Counted from the stretch's first letter, positions 47,176-55,451 are shown. The stretch is 64,000 nt of DNA from DATFXM01 sp035315885 (GCA_035315885.1 DATFXM010000194.1:62001-126000); one strand, 5' to 3'. The notes: generated by a model not told the origin, from the sequence alone. Numbers and translations: made by a program.

Positions 47176-47249
47176 TGGTGAATCCAACCCCGCAGGGGTT
47201 GCCACTCAGCACACAGCACTCCCCATTCAGCACTCAGCACTCAGCACTA
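47080..47249. repeat. GTGCTGA heptamer hairpin spanning HK start and RR stop
   Basis: Heptamers GTGCTGAGTGCTGAGTGC (47080-47110) and their complement with CAGCACTCAGCACTCAGCA (47204-47249) enclose a loop that contains the kinase start codon (47175) and a perfect small palindrome CAACCCCGCAGGGGTTG. The left arm encodes residues of the kinase signal peptide; the right arm contains the stop codon (47247-47249) of the regulator. Confidence 0.75.
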
Positions 47250-47999
47250 CTTCTGCTCTTCGAGGAACCGACGGCGGTCGCGCTCGATCCACTTTTCGAG
47301 GTCCGCCGCAGCCTTCTCAAGTTCATCCGCATTCAGCAGGCCTCGACGCAACCCTTCGAAAAACGCCCGCGTTCGCATGTTGTACGCAAGCCTGTCGTAG
47401 CTCTCGTTCACTGTGCCCTCAGCCGAAGACACAAACAGCTTCTCGTACAATGCCGCAAGCCTGCTCTCAACTCCTCTCAGGCTCAGGCTGCACTTTCTCG
47501 CAATGGCCCAGTTCGATAACCCCAGCGCAAGATAGCAGAGGGCCTCTGCTTCGAACTCGGTGAGAAGCGGCCGCTTGAAGGAGTCTTTAAACGCCGGGTC
47601 AATCATATCGGCGCCGTCCTCCAGAACCGCAGCTACGAATCGCAGAAAGCGAGACTCCGAGTTGTTCTTGTGAATAAAACCGTAAGCCGGAGGAGGTTGA
47701 ACAGAACGGATTATCTTACGGATCTCGTTGATGTAGATCTCGTGCGGGAACTGAGTCCAAAACACGATTCGAGCTTCAGGAAAGCTGCGCCAGATCGCCC
47801 GCGCTGCCTTCACCCCGGAAATTCCCGGCATTTGTATGTCCAGCACGCAAAGCTCCGGCCGCTTCGCGAGCGCCAGCTCGACTGTGCTCTCGCCATCAGA
47901 AGCTTCGATAACCGGCACATGAGCGCTAAAGTTCTGCTCCATCAACTCGCGCAGGTATCGTCTCTGAGCAACGTTATCTTCCGCTATGAGAATCGACAT
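47247..47999 (-). CDS. NarL/LuxR-type response regulator
   Basis: 250 residues. Receiver domain with acidic pair EDN and phospho-acceptor Asp in LCVLDIQMPGISG near residue 50, then a linker, and a C-terminal LuxR/GerE-type helix-turn-helix in divergent form (LTEFEAEALCYLALGLSNWAIARKCSLSLRGVESRL). The HTH retains the pattern for DNA contact. Partner of the propeller kinase directly downstream. The ATG at 47999 fits; the frame opens 13 codons earlier over a repeat. Its own promoter region is the repeat-bearing gap to the acyl-transfer cluster, which it may control. Confidence 0.85.
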   Translation of the reverse strand: MSILIAEDNVAQRRYLRELMEQNFSAHVPVIEASDGESTVELALAKRPELCVLDIQMPGISGVKAARAIWRSFPEARIVFWTQFPHEIYINEIRKIIRSVQPPPAYGFIHKNNSESRFLRFVAAVLEDGADMIDPAFKDSFKRPLLTEFEAEALCYLALGLSNWAIARKCSLSLRGVESRLAALYEKLFVSSAEGTVNESYDRLAYNMRTRAFFEGLRRGLLNADELEKAAADLEKWIERDRRRFLEEQK

Positions 48000-48001
48000 C
48001 A

Positions 48002-48071
48002 ACGCCTCATCGTACAGGGCTGATCGTACACGCCTCATCGTACAGGCATCGTACAGAAACTCATGGTACAG
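48002..48071. promoter_or_regulatory. Iterated CATCGTACAG motifs, candidate operator
   Basis: Five copies of CATCGTACAG or one-base/two-base variants start at 48008, 48022 (GATCGTACAC), 48036, 48047 and 48062 (CATGGTACAG); successive spacings are 14, 14, 11 and 15 bases. They sit in the 234-base divergent gap between the regulator and the acyl-transfer cluster. GTAC is a palindromic core. Regular phasing near 14 bases is not a full helical turn multiple, so operator function is plausible but unproven. Confidence 0.5.
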
Positions 48072-48232
48072 CTTCAGTCGCCCTTTGATGCTAACATCGG
48101 GCGCTATGTTGTTCGATGTGGGTAGCCACAGTCAAACGACCGAGCCGTACGCTCCTTCCGACGTTCCTGACCCGTGCACCCTACCGTAGCCCTCTCCTGC
48201 AGCCGCAGCTTCCCGTCCCCCACAATCTACGC

Positions 48233-49576
48233 GTGATCAGTCGCTTGAACATATCTGCCGTTCGCATCTTAGGCCTTGGAACCAGCCTGCTCCTCGCAAT
48301 CGGACCGGCGTCCACAATGAGCGCGCCGCGAACCGGCGTTGTCCCTGCCCCTGGCGTTGCAGGCCTCGACGGGTATCGTCTCTCCCTTCGAATTGAAGAC
48401 CCCAACGACAAAGGCTTGTCGAGCTTCTATCGCGCGCTGTCACAGACCGCGGCTGGAAGCGGGACGACTCGGGTTCTGCACTACGGCGACTCTCACGTCG
48501 CATCGGACCTGCTTACCGGCGAGATGAGGCAGAAACTCCAGACCAGATTTGGAAACGGCGGACCCGGACTGATATTGCCGGTGAAACCGTGGCCCTGGTA
48601 CTCGCGCCTGGGCTTTATTGGCACCTGGACCGGCGGCTGGAAAATCGATGGCGCGCGCGATCCCGAGTCCTGGTCGAGTCGCAACCTGGGTCTCGCAGGG
48701 CTGGCGGCGGTTGTAGACAGAGCCGGGGAATCCATCGCCTTCGCGGCGTGCGCCGAGAGTTTCGACTTCTATCTTCTAGAACAACCCGGCGGCGGCACGA
48801 TCTCGATATGGATTGATGGAGAAGAGATCGAAAGGGAGATCTCGCTTCGTTCGAAAGCCACCATTCCTTTCTATCTGAAAATCGACAGCGGCGCCGAAAC
48901 CTGGCATGCGGTTGAGCTGCGAACCACTCGACCCGGGAAAGTGCGAGTGTTTGGAGTGGATGTTCGGCTTGAAACTCCCGGTGTCGTGTACGACGAACTT
49001 GGAATCAACGGAGCGAGGGCTATCCGCCAGTTGATGTGGGACAGGGATCTGCTCCGGAGCAACCTGCAGAGGACAAATCCTGACCTGGTGATCGTCGCTT
49101 ATGGATCAAACGAAGTGACTGACGCGGACTTGGATCTCGGCGGCTACGAAATGGATTTCGCTGAAATGCTACGTCGATTTCGCGAGGCCGCGCCGAACAC
49201 TTCGCTTCTCGTAATCGGTCCTCCTGATCGCGCGATCAGGTCCGGGCTCAAATGGCGCAGCGTCGAACGCTTGCCCTCCCTGATTTCTGCGCAACGTCGC
49301 GCGGCGCTCTCGGCCGGCGCCGCATTCTGCAATGTGTTCAGCGCGATGGGAGGCGCGGGATCTATTAATCGATGGGCCGGGCTCACGGTTCCGCTCTCGC
49401 AGCAGGATCGCGTACATCTGACTCGCGCGGGTTACAAGGTAGTGGCGCAGGCTCTGTATGAGGCGTTGATGCGAGGCTACGAACGAATGATGCGGCAAGA
49501 AACCGGACAAATGGCGCGACACCCACAAGAGCGCTCCCAGACGATGGACCACTCCGAAAAAGACAAGAGCCGCTGA
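48233..49576 (+). CDS. Exported SGNH/GDSL hydrolase (acyl-transfer cluster gene 1)
   Basis: 447 residues if started at GTG 48233, giving a signal peptide (ISAVRILGLGTSLLLAIGPAST); the frame is open from 48116, so the start is uncertain. All SGNH blocks are visible: HYGDSH with Ser87, the Gly block, YGSNE, and DRVHLT with Asp392/His395. An internal domain of beta type (about 170-240) precedes the second half. It is clearly paralogous to gene 3 of the cluster (GDS…KPWxWY…FSAMGG). Likely role: esterase or acyltransferase on envelope carbohydrate. One base separates it from the MBOAT gene. Confidence 0.82.
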   Translation: MISRLNISAVRILGLGTSLLLAIGPASTMSAPRTGVVPAPGVAGLDGYRLSLRIEDPNDKGLSSFYRALSQTAAGSGTTRVLHYGDSHVASDLLTGEMRQKLQTRFGNGGPGLILPVKPWPWYSRLGFIGTWTGGWKIDGARDPESWSSRNLGLAGLAAVVDRAGESIAFAACAESFDFYLLEQPGGGTISIWIDGEEIEREISLRSKATIPFYLKIDSGAETWHAVELRTTRPGKVRVFGVDVRLETPGVVYDELGINGARAIRQLMWDRDLLRSNLQRTNPDLVIVAYGSNEVTDADLDLGGYEMDFAEMLRRFREAAPNTSLLVIGPPDRAIRSGLKWRSVERLPSLISAQRRAALSAGAAFCNVFSAMGGAGSINRWAGLTVPLSQQDRVHLTRAGYKVVAQALYEALMRGYERMMRQETGQMARHPQERSQTMDHSEKDKSR

Positions 49577-49577
49577 T

Positions 49578-51002
49578 ATGTCGAACCCTGGAATCTACTT
49601 GTCATTTGTCACCCTGGTTTTCTTCGCATACTGGGCGATCGCTCATCGCCCGTCGATGCGAGCGTCATTGCTCGTAACAGTCAACCTTCTTTTCTACTGG
49701 CTAGCGGCGGGACCATTCGTAGCGTTGTTGTGCTTGATTTCGGCAGTCGATTTCGTAACGACACGAGCGATGTCCGTACTGACCGGCGGTGTGCGAAGAA
49801 AGCTGCTGCTTGTGCTGTCGCTGACGCTGGACCTCGGAGTGCTGTGTGTCTTCAAGTACTCCGGGTTTTTCTTTGGCACCGGACAGGCAGTCAGTTCGTG
49901 GCTGGGCGTGAGTCTGCATTGGCCCGTCTTGAACTTCATCGCTCCGCTCGGCTTGTCCTTTTATGTTTTTCAATCGGTGGCGCTGGTGCTCGATTGTTAT
50001 CGACGCGAGTGCAAGCCCGCTGAAAGCTACCTCGACCATCTGGCGTTCATTTCATTCTTTCCAACAATCACTGCGGGTCCGATTCTGAGGGCGAAGCAAC
50101 TCTTGACTGCCTTGCGCGGGCCTCTGACTCTCGACGCCGGCACTGGGAGCCGCGCACTTCTTTTGATCGCGACGGGGCTGACAAAGAAGATCGCTGTTGC
50201 TGACTACCTGAGTGTGAACCTGGTCAATCGCGTTTTTGATTTTCCAGAGCGCTTCTCCTCGATCGAGGTCTTGTTTGCGGTGTACGGTTACGCACTGCAG
50301 ATCTACGCCGACTTCTCCGGTTACAGCGATATCGCAGTAGGCACCGCGATGCTGCTTGGGTTCAACGTGCCGGCAAACTTCAAGCTGCCCTACCGCGCGA
50401 AGAATCTACCTGAGTTCTGGCGCCGCTGGCACATTTCACTTTCGACCTGGCTTCGAGACTACATCTTCTTTGTCTTTGTAAAGGGGAAGATGCGACGTCC
50501 AATGACGCTCTATGCCGGACTCGTAGTCACTATGTTGGTCGGCGGGTTGTGGCACGGACCCTCCTGGACATTTGTGTTGTGGGGTCTGCTTCACGGAGTC
50601 GGTCTTGCCCTTGCGAGGGCTTTTGAAGCTCTTCGCCGGCGGACCAACTTTGAACCTCGCAGTTCAAGGTGGTCTCGAGCCCTGGCGGCGGTGGTGACAT
50701 TCCACTTTGTTTGCCTTGCATGGGTCTTCTTTCGCGCAGACTCACTTGGCGGCGCGCTGGGCCTCCTCAAACAGATATCGACGCTGAGCACGGACGTCTC
50801 GAACTTGACCTTGCCGCTCGCGCTGCTGGTAGCAGGGGGACTGATGTCACAGTGGATTCCAGATCACGTCAGGCTGAAGTTTCGCGAGGGCTTCACCGGT
50901 CTGCCCGCACTGGCACAGGCCGGTGCGCTGGCCGCGCTCGCCGTCGGCCTTTACATCGTGGCGAGCACCGACGTGGTTCCGTTCATTTACGCAAGGTTCT
51001 GA
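49578..51002 (+). CDS. MBOAT-family O-acyltransferase (AlgI/DltB-like)
   Basis: 474 residues with about 10-12 transmembrane helices. The MBOAT motifs are clear: LPEFWRRWHISLSTWLRDYIFF near 275-300 and GGLWHGPSWTFVLWGLLHG with the catalytic His326. Such proteins move acyl groups from a cytosolic carrier across the membrane to a surface polymer or a partner SGNH protein (alginate acetylation, D-alanylation). The usual PLGG loop after RDY is shortened. It is flanked by two SGNH hydrolases and lies two genes upstream of an acyl carrier protein. Confidence 0.93.
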   Translation: MSNPGIYLSFVTLVFFAYWAIAHRPSMRASLLVTVNLLFYWLAAGPFVALLCLISAVDFVTTRAMSVLTGGVRRKLLLVLSLTLDLGVLCVFKYSGFFFGTGQAVSSWLGVSLHWPVLNFIAPLGLSFYVFQSVALVLDCYRRECKPAESYLDHLAFISFFPTITAGPILRAKQLLTALRGPLTLDAGTGSRALLLIATGLTKKIAVADYLSVNLVNRVFDFPERFSSIEVLFAVYGYALQIYADFSGYSDIAVGTAMLLGFNVPANFKLPYRAKNLPEFWRRWHISLSTWLRDYIFFVFVKGKMRRPMTLYAGLVVTMLVGGLWHGPSWTFVLWGLLHGVGLALARAFEALRRRTNFEPRSSRWSRALAAVVTFHFVCLAWVFFRADSLGGALGLLKQISTLSTDVSNLTLPLALLVAGGLMSQWIPDHVRLKFREGFTGLPALAQAGALAALAVGLYIVASTDVVPFIYARF

Positions 51003-51006
51003 AGGA

Positions 51007-52485
51007 ATGTACAGAATTCAAATCAACTTTCCGAGAATGGCGGCGGCCGCACCCTGGCGACGGCACGTACTCCTGGGCAAGACCTCGCGCACGATAACGG
51101 GCTTGATAGTTCTGGCTCTGATCCCCTATCTGATCCCGACCCTCGCCCGTTTCCGGGCGCCGATTCCCTCGAACCTGGCCAACCTTGTGCTTGGTCGCCT
51201 CGCGGCTCGGGTGACCGGCCCGGCGAGCATCACTGAGTCAGTCGCAGATACAGGCGCGACTGACGTGGAGCGCGAGGCCGTGGACGAGATCGCCAATCCC
51301 AGGATCAGAGTCAGACCCGGTGAAATTGAAGATCCGAGTCAGCATGCGTTGGATCACTTCTTTGCATCGCTGCTCGAATCGGAGATACGTGGCGGTCAGG
51401 TTCGAGTCTGTCACTACGGCGATTCACCGATCACCAACGATGGCATCACTTCGACCATAAGACTTCGGCTTCAGCAGCGGTTCGGAGACGCGGGTCACGG
51501 GTTTGTTCTGATCGATAAGCCATGGGGATGGTACGCCCACGCCGGAGTCGCACAGAGCGCAACGCGAGGCTGGCACATCGAACCCATGTTCATTTCGAAG
51601 GGAGATCATCTTTTCGGTCTCGGTGGCGCGAGTTTCACTGCCGAAGCCGCTGGAGTCAGCGCGACCCTGGCGACAAGTGATGAACCGGAGGCCCCACACT
51701 CTGCATCGGCCTTCGAGGTTTACTATCTCGCTCAACCCGGCGGTGGAGATTTGGATGTGCTTGTAGACGGGCAACCGCGCGAGCGGCTCTTCACTTCTTC
51801 GGCGGAGACGAAGTCGGGCTTCTTCAAAGTGCAATGCGACGAGGCGAGTCATGAGATGACGCTTCGTGTGGTCGGCAACGGCGCTGTCAGGCTGTTCGGA
51901 GTGGTATTCGAATCCAGGAAAGCCGGTATTCAGTATGACTCGCTTGGAGTGAACGGCGCATTCATCGGACTGCTAGCTCATTACCTGGACGCCGAGCATT
52001 GGGCAGACCAGTTGCGGCACCGCAAACCCGCGCTCGTGATCATCGGGTACGGCACGAACGAAAGCCAGTTTGAAAAGCTGCCGATGAATCAGTACGAGCA
52101 GGACACTAGAGAGGCAATACGCAGAGTACGGGCGGCGCTTCCCGGCGTGTCGATCATGCTGCTCGGTCCAATGGATCGGGGCCAGCGTGGAGCGGGCGGA
52201 GCGATTTCCACACGGCCGATGATTCCGAAGCTGGTGAGTTATCAACGTCGAATAGCCGCCGAGACCGGATGCGCGTTCTTCGACACATTCAGCGCGATGG
52301 GTGGTGAAGGCACGGTCGCTCGATGGTTGGAAACGCATCCGAAACTGATGGGCGGGGACTACACGCACCCGACTGCACAAGGCGCGGAAAAAGTCGGATC
52401 GCTCATTTATGACGCGCTCGTGAAAGCCTACGAAGAATACAAGTCGGCCAGCCAAACCCTGGCGGCTGCACGAAAGGAAAAATAG
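51007..52485 (+). CDS. Membrane-anchored SGNH/GDSL hydrolase (acyl-transfer cluster gene 3)
   Basis: 492 residues, start ATG 51007 four bases after the MBOAT stop (GAAGGA site overlaps). An N-terminal signal-anchor (TITGLIVLALIPYLIPTLA) near 25-45, a ~90-residue linker, then the SGNH domain with Ser140 in HYGDSP, GYGTNE and DYTH with Asp451/His454. Paralogous with gene 1 over most of its length. In Dlt systems DltD is a membrane-anchored SGNH-fold partner of the MBOAT DltB; topology and position here match that role. Directly abuts the ACP gene. Confidence 0.85.
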   Translation: MYRIQINFPRMAAAAPWRRHVLLGKTSRTITGLIVLALIPYLIPTLARFRAPIPSNLANLVLGRLAARVTGPASITESVADTGATDVEREAVDEIANPRIRVRPGEIEDPSQHALDHFFASLLESEIRGGQVRVCHYGDSPITNDGITSTIRLRLQQRFGDAGHGFVLIDKPWGWYAHAGVAQSATRGWHIEPMFISKGDHLFGLGGASFTAEAAGVSATLATSDEPEAPHSASAFEVYYLAQPGGGDLDVLVDGQPRERLFTSSAETKSGFFKVQCDEASHEMTLRVVGNGAVRLFGVVFESRKAGIQYDSLGVNGAFIGLLAHYLDAEHWADQLRHRKPALVIIGYGTNESQFEKLPMNQYEQDTREAIRRVRAALPGVSIMLLGPMDRGQRGAGGAISTRPMIPKLVSYQRRIAAETGCAFFDTFSAMGGEGTVARWLETHPKLMGGDYTHPTAQGAEKVGSLIYDALVKAYEEYKSASQTLAAARKEK

Positions 52486-52731
52486 ATGTTGCCTGAAACG
52501 GTTATGGATTTTCTGAACGATGCGGCGAGACAGGCAGGCACCGTAGTGCCTGCACGTGATGAGTCGCTGTTTCAATCCGGTTTGCTGGATTCGTTTTCGC
52601 TCGTTGACTTCATCACCCTTGTCGAAACCGAGTGTCACATCAAAGTGAGCGACCAGGAATTGCGCCCGGAATTGTTTGACACCATAGAAAAGGTCGAGTC
52701 GTTCATTCTGAACGCAGCGCAGGCACGATGA
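52486..52731 (+). CDS. Acyl carrier protein, DltC-like
   Basis: 81 residues. The phosphopantetheine attachment Ser is in SGLLDSFSLVDF (Ser36), and the pattern LF-SGLLDS … EL-PE-FDTI-KV resembles DltC more than fatty-acid AcpP (whose motif is GADSLD). The ATG follows the SGNH stop with no gap, so it is translationally coupled. It would carry an acyl thioester for the MBOAT. No phosphopantetheinyl transferase gene is in the window. Confidence 0.9.
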   Translation: MLPETVMDFLNDAARQAGTVVPARDESLFQSGLLDSFSLVDFITLVETECHIKVSDQELRPELFDTIEKVESFILNAAQAR

Positions 52732-52744
52732 CCTGCTTGACGCC

Positions 52745-53779
52745 ATGAGTTGCTATATAAGAGGTGTTGGAGCCTTCGTACCGGACCGGGTGGTAACCAA
52801 TACGGAGCTTGCGAGTTTCTTAGGTACAACTCCCGATTGGATCGAGGAGAACTCGGGAATCCGCGAAAGGCGCTGGGTTCGGCACAACGAGTCGGCATCT
52901 TCTCTGGCCATCGAAGCTGTCCGCAATGCAAGCCGTCACGCCGGTCTCTCCGCCGATCAGATTGATTACCTGATCGCCTGTACTCTGTCGCCCGACTACC
53001 AGGTTCCGGGCATTGCGCCTTTTGTACAGCGGGCACTTGTGGGTTGTCGTAGCATTCCCGCAATCGACATTCGCACAGGATGCGCGGCGATACTCTACGG
53101 TCTGCAAATCGCGCGAGGTTTGATTGAATCTGGAGCGGCGAGATTTGTTGTTTGCTGCGGAGCCGAGGCTCAATCCAAGGGCCTTGATCTTCGTCCTGAG
53201 AGTCGCGAAATCAGCATGTTGTTTGGCGACGGCGCGGGCGCGTTGGTTCTGGCGGCCGAACAGGATGAGCCTCGTTCAGGCGGGCTATCGATCCGGGTGG
53301 AGGATATTCTGATCGAGACTGATGGGAATTTCGCTGAGGACCTGTTGGTGCGGGTTCCAGGCAGTGCTAATGGCGACCACTGGCTAAGTGAGGATCAGCT
53401 TGAGAGAGGACTTCATCGCGGGTCAATGCAGGGGCGGACAGTTATCCTGCAGGCAGTTCGGAAGCTTGCGGAGTCGGCGTACCGTGTTGCTGAACGAAAC
53501 GGGATCTCGCTGGATCAGATCGCAACGTTTATCCCTCATCAGGCAAACGGCAATCTGCTAAGGAAATTGAGCAAGAAGCTTGGAGTTTCAGAGAGTCGCG
53601 TGGTGATGAACGTCGATCGTCTGGGAAACACCAGTGGGGCATCGGCGTTTCTGGCGATGGAACAGGCGGTTCGTGAACAACGGATTGAGGCGGATTCGTA
53701 TTCGATGATTTTGGCGTTTGGTGCGGGCTTCACGTGGGGAGCCGCGCTTTGCCGCTGTTATGGTCGGTCTCGGGTTTAG
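52745..53779 (+). CDS. 3-oxoacyl-ACP synthase III (FabH-like)
   Basis: 344 residues, the KAS III length. The catalytic triad is intact: Cys113 in IRTGCAAILYGL, His265 in IPHQANGNLL and Asn295 in RLGNTSGAS. Housekeeping FabH condenses acetyl-CoA with malonyl-ACP; other family members condense different acyl groups or act as acyl-transferases. Its place in the ACP-MBOAT operon implies a specialised role. A canonical fab cluster is absent. The stop codon lies inside the GGTTTAG heptamer of the following repeat element. Confidence 0.92.
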   Translation: MSCYIRGVGAFVPDRVVTNTELASFLGTTPDWIEENSGIRERRWVRHNESASSLAIEAVRNASRHAGLSADQIDYLIACTLSPDYQVPGIAPFVQRALVGCRSIPAIDIRTGCAAILYGLQIARGLIESGAARFVVCCGAEAQSKGLDLRPESREISMLFGDGAGALVLAAEQDEPRSGGLSIRVEDILIETDGNFAEDLLVRVPGSANGDHWLSEDQLERGLHRGSMQGRTVILQAVRKLAESAYRVAERNGISLDQIATFIPHQANGNLLRKLSKKLGVSESRVVMNVDRLGNTSGASAFLAMEQAVREQRIEADSYSMILAFGAGFTWGAALCRCYGRSRV

Positions 53780-53952
53780 GGTTTCGAGTTCGTTCAGATA
53801 GAGACTCGGATGGCGAGCATTGCTCGACGAAAGACTGCTGAATCAAATGAACCCGAAACCCGAAACTCCTTCCCGCGTCTCTATCTGACGAACCCGAAAC
53901 CCTAAACCCGACTCCTTCCCGCGTCCCCGCGTCGCCCTATCTCCCCTCATCC
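53766..53952. repeat. Long nested hairpin element with GGTTTMG heptamer arms (copy B)
   Basis: Left arm CGGGTTTAGGGTTTCGAG, core 53792-53850 (inverted homologue of 42657-42712), then ACCCGAAACCCGAAACTCC, two copies of CTCCTTCCCGCGTC and CGAACCCGAAACCCTAAACC. It fills the gap between two convergent genes and contains the stop codons of both: TAG of FabH at 53777 and TAG of the 53937 gene in CCCTATCTCCCCTCATC. Confidence 0.8.
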
Positions 53953-55031
53953 GCCTTGTCTTCTGATTTGAATGCCGAGTCGATGTTGATGGTCGTGTAG
54001 CCTCGTTCGTTGAGTATCCAGGTTCGATCGCAGTCCCCAAAGGTCTCGGCCGTCAACTTGAATTCGTGGCCGTTCAGGGAAATCGACTCCGGCAACTGCC
54101 ATATGTCCGCGCTGTAACTGCTCGCGCCGGCACCGAATGATTCCTTGATGCCTTTTTTCGAAGAAAACTCAAGCGTCTTCTGATCGCTTACTATCCTCAA
54201 CGATCTATAGACATTTGAGTTCGCGGCCTGAATGTAGATGTAGAAACTGACCCGGTAATAGTGATTCATATCAAGAAACTGCATAGTGTCGATCGCCTTC
54301 AAAAAGTTTTCCCGATTCTTTTCGTAGCGATCGGATGGGCACCAGGCAGCGACACTGTGAATGTTCTCGTTGGTTTCTATGACCACGTGCATAATGGTGA
54401 CTTGCTCGTTCTTGTATGAGCCAATTAGTTCACGCTGCAGCGCTCGATAGCCGCCTAGTAGAATGTTGTGCGGCGGCTCGACCTCCATGGCATTTGGCAC
54501 AGCCTCTGGCGGGTAAGTTATTTCGCCGTTCAACTGCGATGGGCCATTGAACGGGCGTGCTTTGCTGGTCACCACAATGAACAACTCGTTGTTCGGATCG
54601 GCTACGTGCACATCGCCGCTGCGCCCGATCGACTGCTCGTTCACCCAACCAGCCGGGACCGCTAAGCTCACGGTGCAATCAAAATTGTAGCGAACGATCG
54701 AGCTCGGGACCTTTGGCTTGGACCCAAATAGAATCGATGACAGTCCGATCAACGTCACTACTCCGGCAATTGAAGCGATGGTAATGGCCCAGAACCAGAC
54801 GTTGTCCCAACGAGCGAGAACGAATCTCCCCAGGCGGGCAGAGGATGAAGCTGTGAGGTCGACCAACATTACTATGGCGTGTTCGGCCGACCGCGGTTTT
54901 TGTGCTTGCTTGCTTGCAACCTTTCTCGCCGAGAGACGCTTGCCGCAGTGACCACAGGTTTGGCTCACCGGGGCGGACTCGCGTCCACAAAATGGGCAAT
55001 GAACATTTGATGATGACCAGGCGGTTTCCAT
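53937..55031 (-). CDS. Zinc-ribbon single-TM protein of unknown function
   Basis: 364 residues. The N-terminus holds a double CxxC zinc ribbon (HCPFCGRESAPVSQTCGHCGKRL), then a basic linker, a transmembrane helix (FWAITIASIAGVVTLIGLSSILF) near 95-117, and a large outer domain with TVSLAVPAGWVNEQ, where secreted lipoprotein-like PsbP/'phospholipid' type folds often show a VPxGW motif. The C-terminal codons (DEGR) come from the GATGAGGGG arm of the repeat. Topology mirrors the protein at 12226. Function unknown. Confidence 0.72.
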   Translation of the reverse strand: METAWSSSNVHCPFCGRESAPVSQTCGHCGKRLSARKVASKQAQKPRSAEHAIVMLVDLTASSSARLGRFVLARWDNVWFWAITIASIAGVVTLIGLSSILFGSKPKVPSSIVRYNFDCTVSLAVPAGWVNEQSIGRSGDVHVADPNNELFIVVTSKARPFNGPSQLNGEITYPPEAVPNAMEVEPPHNILLGGYRALQRELIGSYKNEQVTIMHVVIETNENIHSVAAWCPSDRYEKNRENFLKAIDTMQFLDMNHYYRVSFYIYIQAANSNVYRSLRIVSDQKTLEFSSKKGIKESFGAGASSYSADIWQLPESISLNGHEFKLTAETFGDCDRTWILNERGYTTINIDSAFKSEDKADEGR

Positions 55032-55451
55032 AAGACGATTAGCTTCTTAGCGCCGTGAGACGGCAACTACACGCAGAATAATCGAACTAAAAGGGGCACC
55101 GGCGGGAAGCTTAAGGCGCTTTTTTTGAACGGAATTCTTGGAAATTCTAACAAAGGAGTTTCTCAAGTAAAGAGTATTTTCGAAGATGGGCTGTCTGACG
55201 GAGTTTGGTGTTGTCCCCTTTATGGGCGATTAAGTAAGTCGGGTTTCGCAAAGGCCGCAAAGCTTCGCAAAGACCGCATCAAAGGTTCTCCAGAGGCATT
55301 CCCGTCGCCCTTCGCCCCATCTCCTCATCCCCTCATCTCCTCATCCTCCCCCTTCTGTGGCTATCCACATTCGCCGCCCGTAGTCCTCGCCCATCACGAC
55401 GTGCATCCACCCGTCCATGCTCGGCTCCAGTTGGTTTAAAAGACCTCCCTA
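55032..55451. other. 420-base divergent region, partly filled by repeat
   Basis: Holds the promoters of the 53937 and 55452 genes. The 3' two-thirds is the dispersed-repeat cluster at 55210-55352. A 104-codon frame (55125-55439) crosses the repeats and is not credible as a gene. Confidence 0.5.
55210..55352 (+). repeat. Dispersed ~35-bp motif (copy 2) joined to GATGAGGG-element right arm
   Basis: TTGTCCCCTTTATGGGCGA, then TTAAGTAAGTCGGGTTT, is followed directly by GCAAAGGCCGCAAAGCTTCG, GCATCAAAGG, CCCTTCGCCCC and CTCCTCATCCCCTCATC, the same order as the right arm at 31010-31119. Two repeat families are thus joined. Confidence 0.65.

Noticed and set aside
55125..55439. 104-codon open frame
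   Set aside because: Runs through dispersed repeats at 55210-55352 and has no family features.
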